The notes beneath the pieces are model-generated. The model did no database searches. It was not told the origin of the DNA and was given only the letters and a program-made list of their open reading frames with translations. This document shows positions 1-9,329 of a stretch of 64,000 bases of DNA, piece by piece. Source of the stretch: CAVTWH01 sp963738365 (lineage in GTDB: Bacteria; Actinomycetota; Actinomycetes; Mycobacteriales; Micromonosporaceae); assembly GCA_963738365.1 (NCBI GenBank), contig CAVTWH010000006.1, positions 806,001-870,000 on the forward strand, read 5' to 3'. A program made the translations under genes and the position numbers. The stretch's first letter is position 1, and every line of letters begins with the position of its first letter.

Positions 1-537
1 GTCGCCGACCCGCGGCTGCGGCACCGGCTGGACCTGGGCGCGGTCCGGCTGGGCCTGGCCGACGCCGGGGACGTCCGGCGCGCCCGGGTGGAGCTGGGCA
101 AGCTGTTCGGCCGGGAGCAGCAGCTCATCGTGCAGCCGCAGGCGCCGCCGGGCATCGCCTGCATCGTGGAGCTGACCGAGGACAGCGCCTTCGGCCCGGT
201 GGTCGGCTTCGGGCCGGGCGGGGTGACCGGCGAACTGCTGGGCGACATGGCCTGGCGGGCCGCCCCACTGTCCGATGTGGACGCCGGGGCGCTGGTCCGG
301 GAGCCCCGGGCGGCGCCGTTGCTGTTCGGCCACCGGGGCGCCACGCCGGTGGACATCGACGCCCTCACCGACCTGCTGCACCGGGTGGCCGCCCTGGGCG
401 ACGCCCACCCGGAGGTACGTCGGCTGCGCCTCAACCCGGTGCTGGCCCGCCCGGACGGCCGCACCGTCCTGCACGCCTCGGTCGAGTACGGCCCGTCCGC
501 CGCCCGCCCCGACTCCGGCCCCCGCCAACTTCCCTGA
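1..537 (+). CDS. acyl-CoA synthetase (ADP-forming type), C-terminal ATP-grasp part (5' end outside window)
   Basis: Frame 1 is open from the first base to a TGA at 535, so the gene starts upstream of the window. The visible 178 residues resemble the C-terminal ATP-grasp domain of NDP-forming acyl-CoA synthetases and of Pat-type protein acetyltransferase fusions. Seen: a GIACIVEL..D..FGPVVGFGPGG segment, then ELLGD, a PLLFGHRGA block, and the closing RLRLNPVLARPDG strand. The family couples acyl-CoA formation or hydrolysis to nucleotide phosphate; the substrate cannot be read from this part. Whether a GNAT domain is attached upstream is unknown. Confidence 0.8.
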   Translation, partial: VADPRLRHRLDLGAVRLGLADAGDVRRARVELGKLFGREQQLIVQPQAPPGIACIVELTEDSAFGPVVGFGPGGVTGELLGDMAWRAAPLSDVDAGALVREPRAAPLLFGHRGATPVDIDALTDLLHRVAALGDAHPEVRRLRLNPVLARPDGRTVLHASVEYGPSAARPDSGPRQLP

Positions 538-595
538 CCTGCCCGGAGCAGCCAAGCCGGGCTGGCGGGTTGATCTGGATGTAACGGGGGCGGGT

Positions 596-601
596 TAGCG
601 T
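596..601 (+). promoter_or_regulatory. -10 hexamer for leaderless pfkA
   Basis: TAGCGT lies 5 nt before the GTG at 607, and no Shine-Dalgarno is visible. The spacing fits a leaderless transcript starting at or next to the start codon. Confidence 0.4.
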
Positions 602-606
602 GTGGT

Positions 607-1923
607 GTGGCGAGCGACGTGCCGGACCTGACGATCGAGACGCTCGGGCCGTGCCGTAACGCCTCGCCGCTGGCGTCGCTGCTCGGCGAGCGGCAGACCA
701 CCCAGCACTACGTCAGCGAAGGCGACCGGGTGCTCTTCGACGACACGGTCGGCATGCTCGCCGCCCGGGGCGGCGACGTCACCGCGCTGCCGACGTTCGA
801 GCCGGCCGGACCGCGGCGGCGGATCTTCTTCGACCCGTCCAAGACCCGGGTCGGCATCGTCACCTGCGGCGGCCTGTGCCCCGGCCTCAACGACGTCATC
901 CGCGCCCTGGTGCTGGAGCTGACCCAGCACTACGGCGTCACCCGCATCTACGGCTTCCGCAACGGCTACCAGGGCATGGTCGCCAAGTACGGGCACCCGA
1001 CCATGGACCTCACCCCGGCCGCGGTGGCCGGCATCAACGAGTACGGCGGCACCATCCTGGGCACCTCGCGCGGCAACCAGGACCCCGACGAGATCGTCGA
1101 CTGCCTGGAGCAGCTCGGGGTGAACATCCTGTTCGTCATCGGCGGCGACGGCACCATGCGCGGCGCGCTGCGCATCGCCGAGGTGGTGGCCGCCCGGGAC
1201 CGGCGCATCGCCGTGGTCGGCGTGCCGAAGACCATCGACAACGACATCCCGTACATCGACCAGAGCTTCGGCTTCCAGACCGCCTTCGGCAAGGCCACCG
1301 AGGCGATCCGGGCGGCCCAGGTCGAGGCCCAGTCGGTGCCCGGCGGGGTGGGCCTGGTGCAGCTGATGGGCCGGCACTCCGGCTTCATCGCCTGCTACGC
1401 CGCGCTGGCCAACAACGACGCCGACTACGTGCTCATCCCCGAAGTGCCGGTCGACGTGGACGGGTTCCTGGAGCACCTGCGCCGCCGGGTGGCCAGCGAC
1501 CGGCACGCGGTCGTCGTGGTGGCCGAGGGCGCCGGCCAGGAGTACCTGCGCGAGCAGCCGCGCCGGGTGGACGCCTCCGGCAACGTGCGCCTCGGCGACT
1601 TCGGCATCTACCTGCGCGGCCGGATCACCGAGCACTTCGCCGGCTACGACCTGGAGTGCAACCTCAAGTACATCGACCCGAGCTACGCCATCCGCACGGT
1701 GCCGGCCAACCCCTACGACTCGGTCTACTGCATCCGGCTGGCGCACAGCGCCGTGCACGCGGCGATGGCCGGGCGTACCGGCATGGTGGTGGGACGCTGG
1801 CGGGGGCGGTTCGTGCACGTGCCGATGGCGGCCGCGATCAGCAGCCGCAACCAGGTGGCCCCGGACGGCGACCTGTGGATGTCGGTGCTGGAGGCGACCG
1901 GGCAGCCGGTGTCGTTCAGCTGA
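607..1923 (+). CDS. pfkA: 6-phosphofructokinase
   Basis: Phosphorylates fructose 6-phosphate to fructose 1,6-bisphosphate in glycolysis. The 438-residue product is longer than E. coli PfkA (320) because of an N-terminal extension of about 80 residues, typical of the PPi-PFK-like clade. Seen: the phosphate loop TCGGLCPGLN (86-95), GGDGT (179-183), PKTIDNDI (207-214) and MGRHSGF (254-260). Glycine in GGDGT, rather than the Asp of PPi enzymes, argues for ATP as donor, although the Lys in PKTIDND is shared with PPi-type enzymes. The GTG start follows a TAGCGT -10. The end overlaps the convergent methyltransferase by 8 nt. Confidence 0.93.
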   Translation: MASDVPDLTIETLGPCRNASPLASLLGERQTTQHYVSEGDRVLFDDTVGMLAARGGDVTALPTFEPAGPRRRIFFDPSKTRVGIVTCGGLCPGLNDVIRALVLELTQHYGVTRIYGFRNGYQGMVAKYGHPTMDLTPAAVAGINEYGGTILGTSRGNQDPDEIVDCLEQLGVNILFVIGGDGTMRGALRIAEVVAARDRRIAVVGVPKTIDNDIPYIDQSFGFQTAFGKATEAIRAAQVEAQSVPGGVGLVQLMGRHSGFIACYAALANNDADYVLIPEVPVDVDGFLEHLRRRVASDRHAVVVVAEGAGQEYLREQPRRVDASGNVRLGDFGIYLRGRITEHFAGYDLECNLKYIDPSYAIRTVPANPYDSVYCIRLAHSAVHAAMAGRTGMVVGRWRGRFVHVPMAAAISSRNQVAPDGDLWMSVLEATGQPVSFS

Positions 1924-2593
1924 CCCGGTGCGTTGCGCTGGCCCGTCGCAGTGGCCGGCGACGCAGTACCGCCCACAGGCCCCAGCCGGCGTCGGCGGTC
2001 ACCGTGGACCACGGGCGGGACGGGTCGGCCCGGTCCAGCGCCGCACCGACCTCCTCGACCGGGACGTGGTGCGGGGCGCCGGTACCCAGCGCGTTGCACC
2101 AGAGCACCACGCCGTCCGCGGCGAGCACCCGGACCACCTCGGCGGCGAACAGCGGGGCGTCGGCGAGCACCACGGCCGCCGCCACCCCGTCGGCCACCGG
2201 CAGCCGGGCACCGTCGGCCCGTACCCGGTGCGGAGCGGGGGACAGCTCCAGCATCTCCGGGCTCAGGTCCACGCAGAGCACCGGAGTCCACAGCGTGGAC
2301 AGCATCTCGGTGAGCAGGCCGGTGCCGGCGCCCACCTCGACGGCCGGGCCGGGTGGGAACGGGCCGCCCCGGGACAGCGCGTCGGCCATCGGCAGCCGGC
2401 GGTAGCCGCCGCGCTGGTCGTTCCACTCAGGAGCGAGCCGCTGGTAGGCCCGCACGGTCTGCCCGGCCCGGTCGGGCGACCAGAGCGAGGGGTCGGCGGC
2501 GAGGTCCCGGGAAAACCGTTGGGTGTCCGCCACGCCCTCGCGCACCGGCTTGTGGAGAGCTGCGGGGATCACTCTGGGGAGGCGGCGCATCAC
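1916..2593 (-). CDS. class I SAM-dependent methyltransferase
   Basis: A 225-residue protein with the SAM-binding motif I AVEVGAGTGL at 84-93, followed by the acidic motif-II strand (VLCVDLSPEML) and a motif IV-like VVLADAPLF. This is the UbiE/methyltransferase-11 fold. The substrate cannot be predicted. GTG 2593 and ATG 2590 are adjacent possible starts, and neither has a clear ribosome site. It lies downstream of sigB, from which the hairpin at 2617-2655 separates it, so it is probably transcribed from its own promoter. Confidence 0.75.
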   Translation of the reverse strand: MMRRLPRVIPAALHKPVREGVADTQRFSRDLAADPSLWSPDRAGQTVRAYQRLAPEWNDQRGGYRRLPMADALSRGGPFPPGPAVEVGAGTGLLTEMLSTLWTPVLCVDLSPEMLELSPAPHRVRADGARLPVADGVAAAVVLADAPLFAAEVVRVLAADGVVLWCNALGTGAPHHVPVEEVGAALDRADPSRPWSTVTADAGWGLWAVLRRRPLRRASATHRVS

Positions 2594-2616
2594 CCGATGG
2601 TGCCATGCGTTGGTTA

Positions 2617-2655
2617 CGCGCGGAGGCCCCGACCACTGGTCGGGGCCTCCGCGCG
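2617..2655 (-). terminator. perfect 19-bp-arm palindromic terminator of sigB
   Basis: Arms 2617-2635 and 2637-2655 are exact reverse complements around a single centre base. The hairpin begins 12 nt after the sigB stop codon. There is no T-run, as is usual for high-GC actinobacterial terminators. Confidence 0.85.
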
Positions 2656-2666
2656 GTCAGCTTCGG

Positions 2667-3668
<1,002 letters not shown>

Positions 3669-3816
3669 GGTCACTCGCCTCCCGTTTCCCCGTGCTCCGC
3701 TGATGTGTACGGGATCGAGAGTGGGCCACCGGGCGTGAAGTCGGAGTAAGGCGACCGACACCGTGGCACAAAAACGGGAGACGATCAGTCCTGATCGCGG
3801 CAATGGTCGTAAATGA

Positions 3817-5322
3817 TCACCCCGGGAGCACGAATCCCTGCTCCACCAGGCGGGTCACCAGCGGCAACGCCACCTCGGTGAGGACGTCCTCGCCGACGTC
3901 GTGCGCCGCCGCCAGCAGGGCCAGGACCTGACTGAGCGGGGTGGCCCCGTCGCAGCCGGCGACCAGTGCGAGCACCAGCGGGTCCACCTCCTCCGTGCGG
4001 TGCAGCCCGGTCGCCTGGCGCAGCAGCTGCCGCTGCACCGACCAGTCCCGCACACCACCGTCCTGCTCCTGCATGGTGGCCTCCTGGTGCAAGCTGACCC
4101 CGTCGGCCAGGCGCAGCGACCGGCGCAGCAGCTGCGGGTCCGGGTGGGCGGCCAGCCAGTCGCGCCGGTCGAACCAGCCGGCCACCTGCTCGCCGAGCGG
4201 CCCTTCGACGGGCTGGCGCAGGTCCTCCAGGCGGAGCACCGGATCGTCCAGGCCGTCGGCGCGCAGGGTGACGATGCCGAACCCGACCGCTTCGGCCTGC
4301 TGGGCGTCGAACCAGTCCAGCCAGCGCGCCGCGCGGGCCGGGTCGCGCCGCTCGGCGGCGTCGGCGAGCCACAGGTTGACGTAGGAGACCGGGTCGGTCA
4401 CCTCGCGCTGGATCACCCACGCGGACAGGCCGGTACCGGCCAGCCAGCCGGCCACCCGCTCGGTCCAGTCGGTGCCCCGCACGTGCAGCCAGTTGGCCAG
4501 GAACTGGCAGACCCCGCCCGGATTGAGCAGGCCCGGGGCGGCGGCGGCCAGCTCGGCGCAGACACCGTCGCCGGCCCGGCCGGAGTCGCGGTACGTGTGC
4601 GTGGCGGTCCCCGGCCCGACGACGAACGGCGGGTTGCTCACCACCAGGTCGAAGCGGCGCCCGGCGACCGGCGCCACCAGGTCGCCGCGGAGCAGCTCCC
4701 AGCGCTGGCCGCCCAGCGCGGCGGTGGTGGCGGCGAAGCGCAGCGCCCGGCCGGACAGGTCGGTGGCGGTTACCGAGTCGGCGTGCGTGGACAGGTGCAG
4801 CGCCTGCACGCCGCAGCCGGTACCGAGGTCCAGGGCGCTGCCCACCGGGCGGCGGACGGTGGCCCCGGCCAGGGTGGTGGAGGCGCCGCCGACGCCCAGT
4901 ACATGGTCGGCGGGCAGCGGCCCGGGTCGGGTACCGGCCTCCAGGTCGGCCAGCACCCACCAGTCCGCGCCGTAGGGCTCCAGGTCGACGGCCGCCCGTA
5001 CCCCCTGGTCGTCAGTCTCCAGCAGGCCGGCGGCGAGCAGCGCGGGCAGCGGCAGCGCCGCGGCGACGGCGGCGGCCGGCTCGGTCTGGCCGCAGATGAA
5101 CAGCCGGATGAGGGTGGCCTGCGGGTCGCCGTCGGCGGTGGCCCGCAGGGTGGCCCGTAGGTCGTTGCGGCGGGCGGCGGCGGTGGCCTGCGGTCCGATC
5201 CGGTCGGCGATGCCGGCGCTGGTGAACTTCGCGGCCGTGAGGCTGTCCCGCAGCGCGTCGATGCCGGCCGGGTCGAGCAGTGGCGTGATCACCTGACCAT
5301 CCTGGCCCACCGCCGTCGCCAC
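3817..5322 (-). CDS. HemK/N5-glutamine-type class I methyltransferase
   Basis: A 501-residue protein with an N-terminal helical region, a Rossmann methyltransferase domain (LDLGTGCG at 164-171; NPPF at 230-233) and a C-terminal accessory domain. NPPF/NPPY is the substrate-amide motif of methyltransferases that modify glutamine or exocyclic base nitrogens. Large actinobacterial members with this layout are uncharacterised. The GTG start gives the full family length. It lies upstream of sigB on the same strand, 148 bp away, so separate promoters are likely. Confidence 0.8.
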   Translation of the reverse strand: MATAVGQDGQVITPLLDPAGIDALRDSLTAAKFTSAGIADRIGPQATAAARRNDLRATLRATADGDPQATLIRLFICGQTEPAAAVAAALPLPALLAAGLLETDDQGVRAAVDLEPYGADWWVLADLEAGTRPGPLPADHVLGVGGASTTLAGATVRRPVGSALDLGTGCGVQALHLSTHADSVTATDLSGRALRFAATTAALGGQRWELLRGDLVAPVAGRRFDLVVSNPPFVVGPGTATHTYRDSGRAGDGVCAELAAAAPGLLNPGGVCQFLANWLHVRGTDWTERVAGWLAGTGLSAWVIQREVTDPVSYVNLWLADAAERRDPARAARWLDWFDAQQAEAVGFGIVTLRADGLDDPVLRLEDLRQPVEGPLGEQVAGWFDRRDWLAAHPDPQLLRRSLRLADGVSLHQEATMQEQDGGVRDWSVQRQLLRQATGLHRTEEVDPLVLALVAGCDGATPLSQVLALLAAAHDVGEDVLTEVALPLVTRLVEQGFVLPG

Positions 5323-5357
5323 CCGGCAGCGGACCTGGTCGGGGCGGTGCCGGATGA

Positions 5358-5393
5358 GCTGACGGCCCGGGTGCGCACACCCGGGCCGTCAGC
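5358..5393 (-). terminator. 16-bp perfect hairpin terminator after the efflux gene
   Basis: Arms 5358-5373 and 5378-5393 pair perfectly around a 4-nt loop (cgca). The hairpin lies between the efflux gene stop (5470) and the start of the next minus-strand methyltransferase (5322), so it should end efflux-gene transcripts. Confidence 0.8.
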
Positions 5394-5431
5394 CGCCCAC
5401 CGGGGGAGGGTCGGCGGGACTTGTCTCTCGT

Positions 5432-5474
5432 TGGCTCAGTTCTGTCGTTGGCTCAGTTCTGTCGTCGGCTCAGT
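5432..5474. repeat. three tandem 17-bp repeats containing the efflux-gene stop codon
   Basis: The core TGGCTCAGT (minus strand ACTGAGCCA) recurs at 5432, 5449 and, as CGGCTCAGT, 5466 with an exact 17-bp period. The TGA stop of the efflux gene (5470-5472) is inside the third unit. Confidence 0.85.
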
Positions 5475-7004
5475 GCACCGCGACCGGGATCGGCGCGTCG
5501 GCGAACTCGCCGTCCGTGCTGTCCTGCTTGACCTCGGCCGGCTTGCGGATGAACAGGAAGGACAGCAGGGCGCCCACGCCGAGCAGGATGGCGCTCGCGG
5601 TGAAGGCCACGTTGTACCCGTGGATGGCGGCGTTTGCCTTGGCCAGCTCGCCGGTGCCGGCGTGGGTGGCCAGGTAGGTCGCTGCGGTGGTGGTGAAGAT
5701 GGTGTTCAGCAGTGCGGTACCCAGCGAGCCGCCCACCTGCTGGGTGGTGTTGACCATGGCGCTGGCCACGCCCGCGTCGTGCTCGGCCGACGCCGGAGAG
5801 GGCGACCGCCGGCAGCGGCACGAAGGTGAGGCCCATGCCGAGGCTCATCGTGATGAACGCCGGCATCACGTCGGTGAGGTAGGACGAGTGCAGGTCGAGC
5901 TGGGTCAGCCAGATCATGCCACGGTGGCGATCACGCCGCCGACCGTCATGAGCACCCGGGGGCCGACCCGGGGCAGCAGCTGCGAGGCGATGCCCGCGGC
6001 CACGATGATGCCGCCCGAGAACGGCAGGTAGGCGAGGCCGCACTTGAGCGACGAGTAGCCCAGGGTCTGCTGCAGGTAGTAGCGTCATGAACAGGAACAT
6101 CCGAGCAGGCCCGCGCCGGTCAGGATCGAGACGAGGTAGGAGGTGCCCCGGTTGCGGTCCAGCACCACCCGCAGCGGCAGCAGCGGGTGGTCGGCTGACG
6201 CGACTCCCACCACGACGAACGCGGCCAGCAGCACGCAGCGCGGCGCCCAGCCACGCCAGGGTCACCGGCGAAGTCCAGCCGTCGGTCGGGCGGCCTTGGT
6301 GAAGCCGAACACCAGGGCGGACCAGGCCGGCGGTGGCCAGGATGGCGCCGGGGATGTCGTAGCGGGTGTTGCCGTGCGCCTTGCTCTCCCGGACCAGCGG
6401 CAGCGCGGCCGCGAAGGCGATCAGCGCGACCGGGATGTTGACCAGCAGGCACCAGCGCCAGTTGGCGTACTCGGTGAGCAGGCCGCCGGAGATCAGGCCG
6501 ATCGCGGCGCCGCCGCCGGAGATGGCGCCGAAGACGCCGAACGCCCTGGCCCGCTCCTTGGGCTCGGTGAAGGTGACGGTGAGCAGGGACAGCGCGGCCG
6601 GCGCGAGCAGTGCGCCGAAGGCGCCCTGCAGCGCCCGGGCGGCGAAGAGGGTGCCGCCGTTGACCGCGGCACCGCCCAGCGCCGAGGCGGCGGCGAAGCC
6701 GATCAGGCCGATGAGGAAGGTCCGCTTGCGGCCGAAGAAGTCGGCGATCCGACCGCCGAGCAGCAGCAGGCCCCCGAAGGCCAGGGTGTAGGCGGTGACC
6801 ATCCACTGCCGGTCGGCGGTCGGTGATGTTCAGCGCCGCCTGCGCCTGAGGCAGCGCGATGTTCACCACGGTGGCGTCGAGCACCACCATCAACTGAGCC
6901 AGCGCGATGACGGCCAGGGCCAGCCATCGCTTACTGTCCGGGGCGCCTGTCGCAGCCTGCCCCCCGCTCACCCTGGCGTTTGCCACGGTGCTGTCTTGCG
7001 ACAT
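5470..7004 (-). pseudogene. DHA2-family MFS multidrug efflux transporter, interrupted by about eight small indels
   Basis: A 14-TM drug:proton antiporter of roughly 509 residues can be read only by switching frames. The start is ATG 7004 after GGAGGAGAAGG. The N-terminus carries the LDATVVNIALP motif, then WMVTAY and the FFGRKR loop, and the end is ...PIPVAVH. I place single- or double-base indels near 6828, 6320, 6275, 6238, 6100, 6086, 5918 and 5792. Between them the encoded sequence remains conserved and free of nonsense codons. That looks more like recent damage or sequencing error than old decay. TetR (7407-8096) lies upstream on the same strand and probably represses it. Confidence 0.8.
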
Positions 7005-7406
7005 GTCCTTCTCCTCCAACGGTTTCGGTGGCCCCGCCGCGCCCGTGGCGCGCCGTGACCGGTGGTGCGTCTGCGTTCCGGCTGGCCCGGCGCGGGTGCG
7101 TCCGGCCGGGCCTGGTGTGTCGCCTCCCGGCCGGGCCGGGCGTGGACCGCCTGACGCAGGGCACACTGCGCCCTCCGCGCGTCGCGCGGCCTGGTTGCTG
7201 TCTGTTGGTCGCTCCGGAACTCGTCCGGCCGGTCAATCCTCGGCTCTGGCAGCCCGGGTGGGCCACCGTGTTTCGCGTCCGGGGCACCGCGGTGCTCCGG
7301 TACCGATGCTGCGCTCCGTGTGGTCGTCGTGGACCGCAGGGCGGCCCGGTGTGTGCTTCGCCTCAGTGCTTGCTGTGCGGTGACTCAGTCCTGCTGGTGC
7401 GGTGGC
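7005..7406. other. 402-bp gap between tetR and the efflux gene
   Basis: No convincing coding frame. The tetR-proximal end holds the 22-bp repeat described at 7361-7426, and the efflux-proximal end holds its ribosome site. No clear hairpin or operator was seen in the middle part. Confidence 0.5.
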
Positions 7407-7426
7407 TCAGTGCTCGCCGACCGGTT
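7361..7426. repeat. three imperfect 22-bp tandem repeats containing the tetR stop codon
   Basis: Units begin at 7361, 7383 and 7405. Each carries CTCAGT near its start, and the first two end in TGCGGTG. TCAGT recurs at 7363, 7385 and 7407 with exact 22-bp spacing. The tetR TGA is at 7407-7409, inside unit three. Confidence 0.75.
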
Positions 7427-8096
7427 GCGCCAGGGCCAGATCGGCGTCGCTGTGCCCGCCGTACTGGTCCGGCGCGTCGGCGCCGCCGTCCTGCGCCGGG
7501 CTGTCCTTGACGTGGCACAGCACCGGCATGAGCACATCGTCGATGACGTGTACGACATATTTCTGGTCCATCGGGCCCGCTGCCCACAGCTTGTGCGAGA
7601 AGACCATGGCGTGCAGCACCTCGTGCAGCAGCTTCGGGTCGGTACCGGCGGGCACCTCGCCGCGCAGCCGGGCCCGCTCGATGATCGTCTGGTGGATCAC
7701 CTGCTTGGTCTCGTAGAGGCAGCTGAACAGGGTGCGGGCCAGTTCCGGGGTACGCGCCGCCGCGCTCATCAGCCCGGCGATGACGTCTCCGTCCGCACTG
7801 TTGACCACCTGGCAGGCCGTACCGAGCAGGGCCAGCAGGTCGCCGCGCAGCGAGCCGGTGTCCGGCGGCTGGGGCGTGGCGCCGAACCGGTGCACCAGCG
7901 CCTCGGTGACCAGGTCCGGCTTGTTGGGCCAGGCCCGGTAGATGGTGGCCTTGCTGGCCCGGGCCCGGGCCGCCACCGCGTCCATCGACATCCGGTCGTA
8001 GCCGACCTCGCCGAGCAGTTCGAAGACCGCCGCACAGATCGCCTCGTGCCGCTCGGTACGGATGGGGGTGCCGGCCACGACCACATTGTCCGACAT
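7407..8096 (-). CDS. TetR/AcrR-family repressor of the adjacent efflux gene
   Basis: A 229-residue protein with an N-terminal helix-turn-helix at about 36-58 (MSMDAVAARARASKATIYRA) and a C-terminal ligand/dimer domain. ATG 8096 is chosen because the sequence upstream is promoter and operator rather than coding. Two near-palindromes sit 33-97 bp upstream of the start, as expected for autoregulation. It precedes the drug-efflux gene on the same strand, the usual arrangement of a local efflux regulator. The ligand is unknown. Confidence 0.88.
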   Translation of the reverse strand: MSDNVVVAGTPIRTERHEAICAAVFELLGEVGYDRMSMDAVAARARASKATIYRAWPNKPDLVTEALVHRFGATPQPPDTGSLRGDLLALLGTACQVVNSADGDVIAGLMSAAARTPELARTLFSCLYETKQVIHQTIIERARLRGEVPAGTDPKLLHEVLHAMVFSHKLWAAGPMDQKYVVHVIDDVLMPVLCHVKDSPAQDGGADAPDQYGGHSDADLALAQPVGEH

Positions 8097-8128
8097 GGTC
8101 ACCCCCTTTTCCACTGCCGAGATACGAA

Positions 8129-8143
8129 ACGGAACCGTTCCGT
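8129..8143. promoter_or_regulatory. TetR operator, proximal
   Basis: ACGGAAC-C-GTTCCGT is a perfect 7-bp inverted repeat with one centre base, 33 bp upstream of tetR. Confidence 0.7.
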
Positions 8144-8170
8144 ACACCAGCACAGTACTCCCGCCGTGCG

Positions 8171-8193
8171 GTGTACGAAACGGTTCCGTACAC
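8171..8193. promoter_or_regulatory. TetR operator, distal
   Basis: GTGTACG and CGTACAC arms enclose GAAACGGTTC, a 23-bp near-palindrome. It shares the AAC..GTTCCGTAC half-site of the operator at 8129. The two centres are 46 bp apart. Confidence 0.65.
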
Positions 8194-8312
8194 CTGGCTC
8201 CGTGACGAGTGCCACAGGTCCCCGCCGAAGCGCGTTCCCGGGTGTCCGCCCCTGGCCGGCCCGCCCCGGGAGGCAGGATGATGGGCACGACCCGACCACG
8301 CCGGGAGGACCC

Positions 8313-8885
8313 ATGGCGCTCACCCTGCCGATCGACCCGCAGGCCACCGAGCTGCTGCGCACCGACCCGCTGGCGCTGCTCCTCGGCATGCTCCTCGACC
8401 AGCAGATCCCGATGGAGAAGGCGTTCTCCTCGCCCTACGTGCTGCGCGAGCGCCTGGGCCACGACCTCGACGCCCGGGAGTTGGCCGGGTACGACCCGGA
8501 GGCGCTGACCGCGATCTTCGCCCGGCCGCCCGCGCTGCACCGCTTCCCGGCCGCCAACGCCAAGCGCACCCAGGAGGTGTGCCGGCTGCTGGTCGAGCGC
8601 TACGACGGCGACGCCGCCGCGCTGTGGACCGGAGTCGCCGACGGCGCCACCCTGCTCAAGCGGGTGGCCGAGCTGCCCGGCTTCGGCCGGCAGAAGGCGC
8701 AGATCTTCGTGGCGCTGCTGGGCAAGCAGTTCGACGTCACCCCACCCGGCTGGCGCGAGGCGGCCGGCGCCTACGGCGAACCCGGGTCGTACCGCTCGGT
8801 CGCCGACATCACCGACGAAGGGTCGCTGGCCAAGGTGCGCGCGTTCAAGCAGCAGCTGAAGGCAGCCGCCAGAGCCGAGCAGTAG
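8313..8885 (+). CDS. HhH-GPD-type base-excision repair protein
   Basis: A 190-residue protein with the helix-hairpin-helix signature LPGFGRQKAQIFVALLGKQF at about 125-144, the DNA-contact element of endonuclease III/AlkA-like glycosylases. An N-terminal LLLGMLLDQQIPMEKAF helix matches this family. The protein is shorter than classical glycosylases, and the actinobacterial subfamily is uncharacterised. ATG 8313 follows GGAGG at 8304. It is divergent from tetR and the promoters share the interval. Confidence 0.8.
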   Translation: MALTLPIDPQATELLRTDPLALLLGMLLDQQIPMEKAFSSPYVLRERLGHDLDARELAGYDPEALTAIFARPPALHRFPAANAKRTQEVCRLLVERYDGDAAALWTGVADGATLLKRVAELPGFGRQKAQIFVALLGKQFDVTPPGWREAAGAYGEPGSYRSVADITDEGSLAKVRAFKQQLKAAARAEQ

Positions 8886-8920
8886 CAGCCGGCTGGGCGG
8901 CGCGCGCCGATGGTGGGAGC

Positions 8921-9292
8921 ATGGCAGGTGTGCGACGCAACCGACCGCCGGTGATCACCGACGCGGAGTACAGCCAGGACACCCAGCTGCAGTCCCGGGA
9001 GCTCCGGTACGTCATCATGATGGCCATCCGCGCCGCCTGCCTGGTGCTGGCGGCGATCCTGGTGGCCGTGCACGCACCGCTACTCAAGCTCTGGCTGCCG
9101 CTGCTGATCTTCGGCATGGTGGTGCTGCCCTGGCTGGCCGTCATCCTGGCCAACGAACGCCCCGCGAAGCGCAGGTCGCCGCTGTCCAACCGGCTGCACC
9201 GCAGCCACGTCGAGGAGCCGACCAGCCAGCCGGCCATCACCACCGCCCAGTACAAGGTCATCGACGAGGACGACGCCGGACCCGGCGCCTAG
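8921..9292 (+). CDS. DUF3099 two-TM membrane protein
   Basis: A 123-residue protein with two hydrophobic helices at about 31-50 and 52-72, an ITDAEYSQDTQ motif at the N-terminus and a positively charged tail. This fits the actinobacterial DUF3099 family, often found near sigB/lexA in related genomes. Function unknown. It is 35 bp downstream of the HhH-GPD gene and probably co-transcribed. Confidence 0.75.
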   Translation: MAGVRRNRPPVITDAEYSQDTQLQSRELRYVIMMAIRAACLVLAAILVAVHAPLLKLWLPLLIFGMVVLPWLAVILANERPAKRRSPLSNRLHRSHVEEPTSQPAITTAQYKVIDEDDAGPGA

Positions 9293-9329
9293 CCCGAGCG
9301 GCGCCGAGCCGGCCCGGGATGGCGGGGGA

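Noticed and set aside
607..1923. PPi-dependent phosphofructokinase
   Set aside because: The GGDGT motif has Gly where PPi enzymes have Asp. The long N-terminus and the Lys in PKTIDND alone are not sufficient to call PPi dependence.
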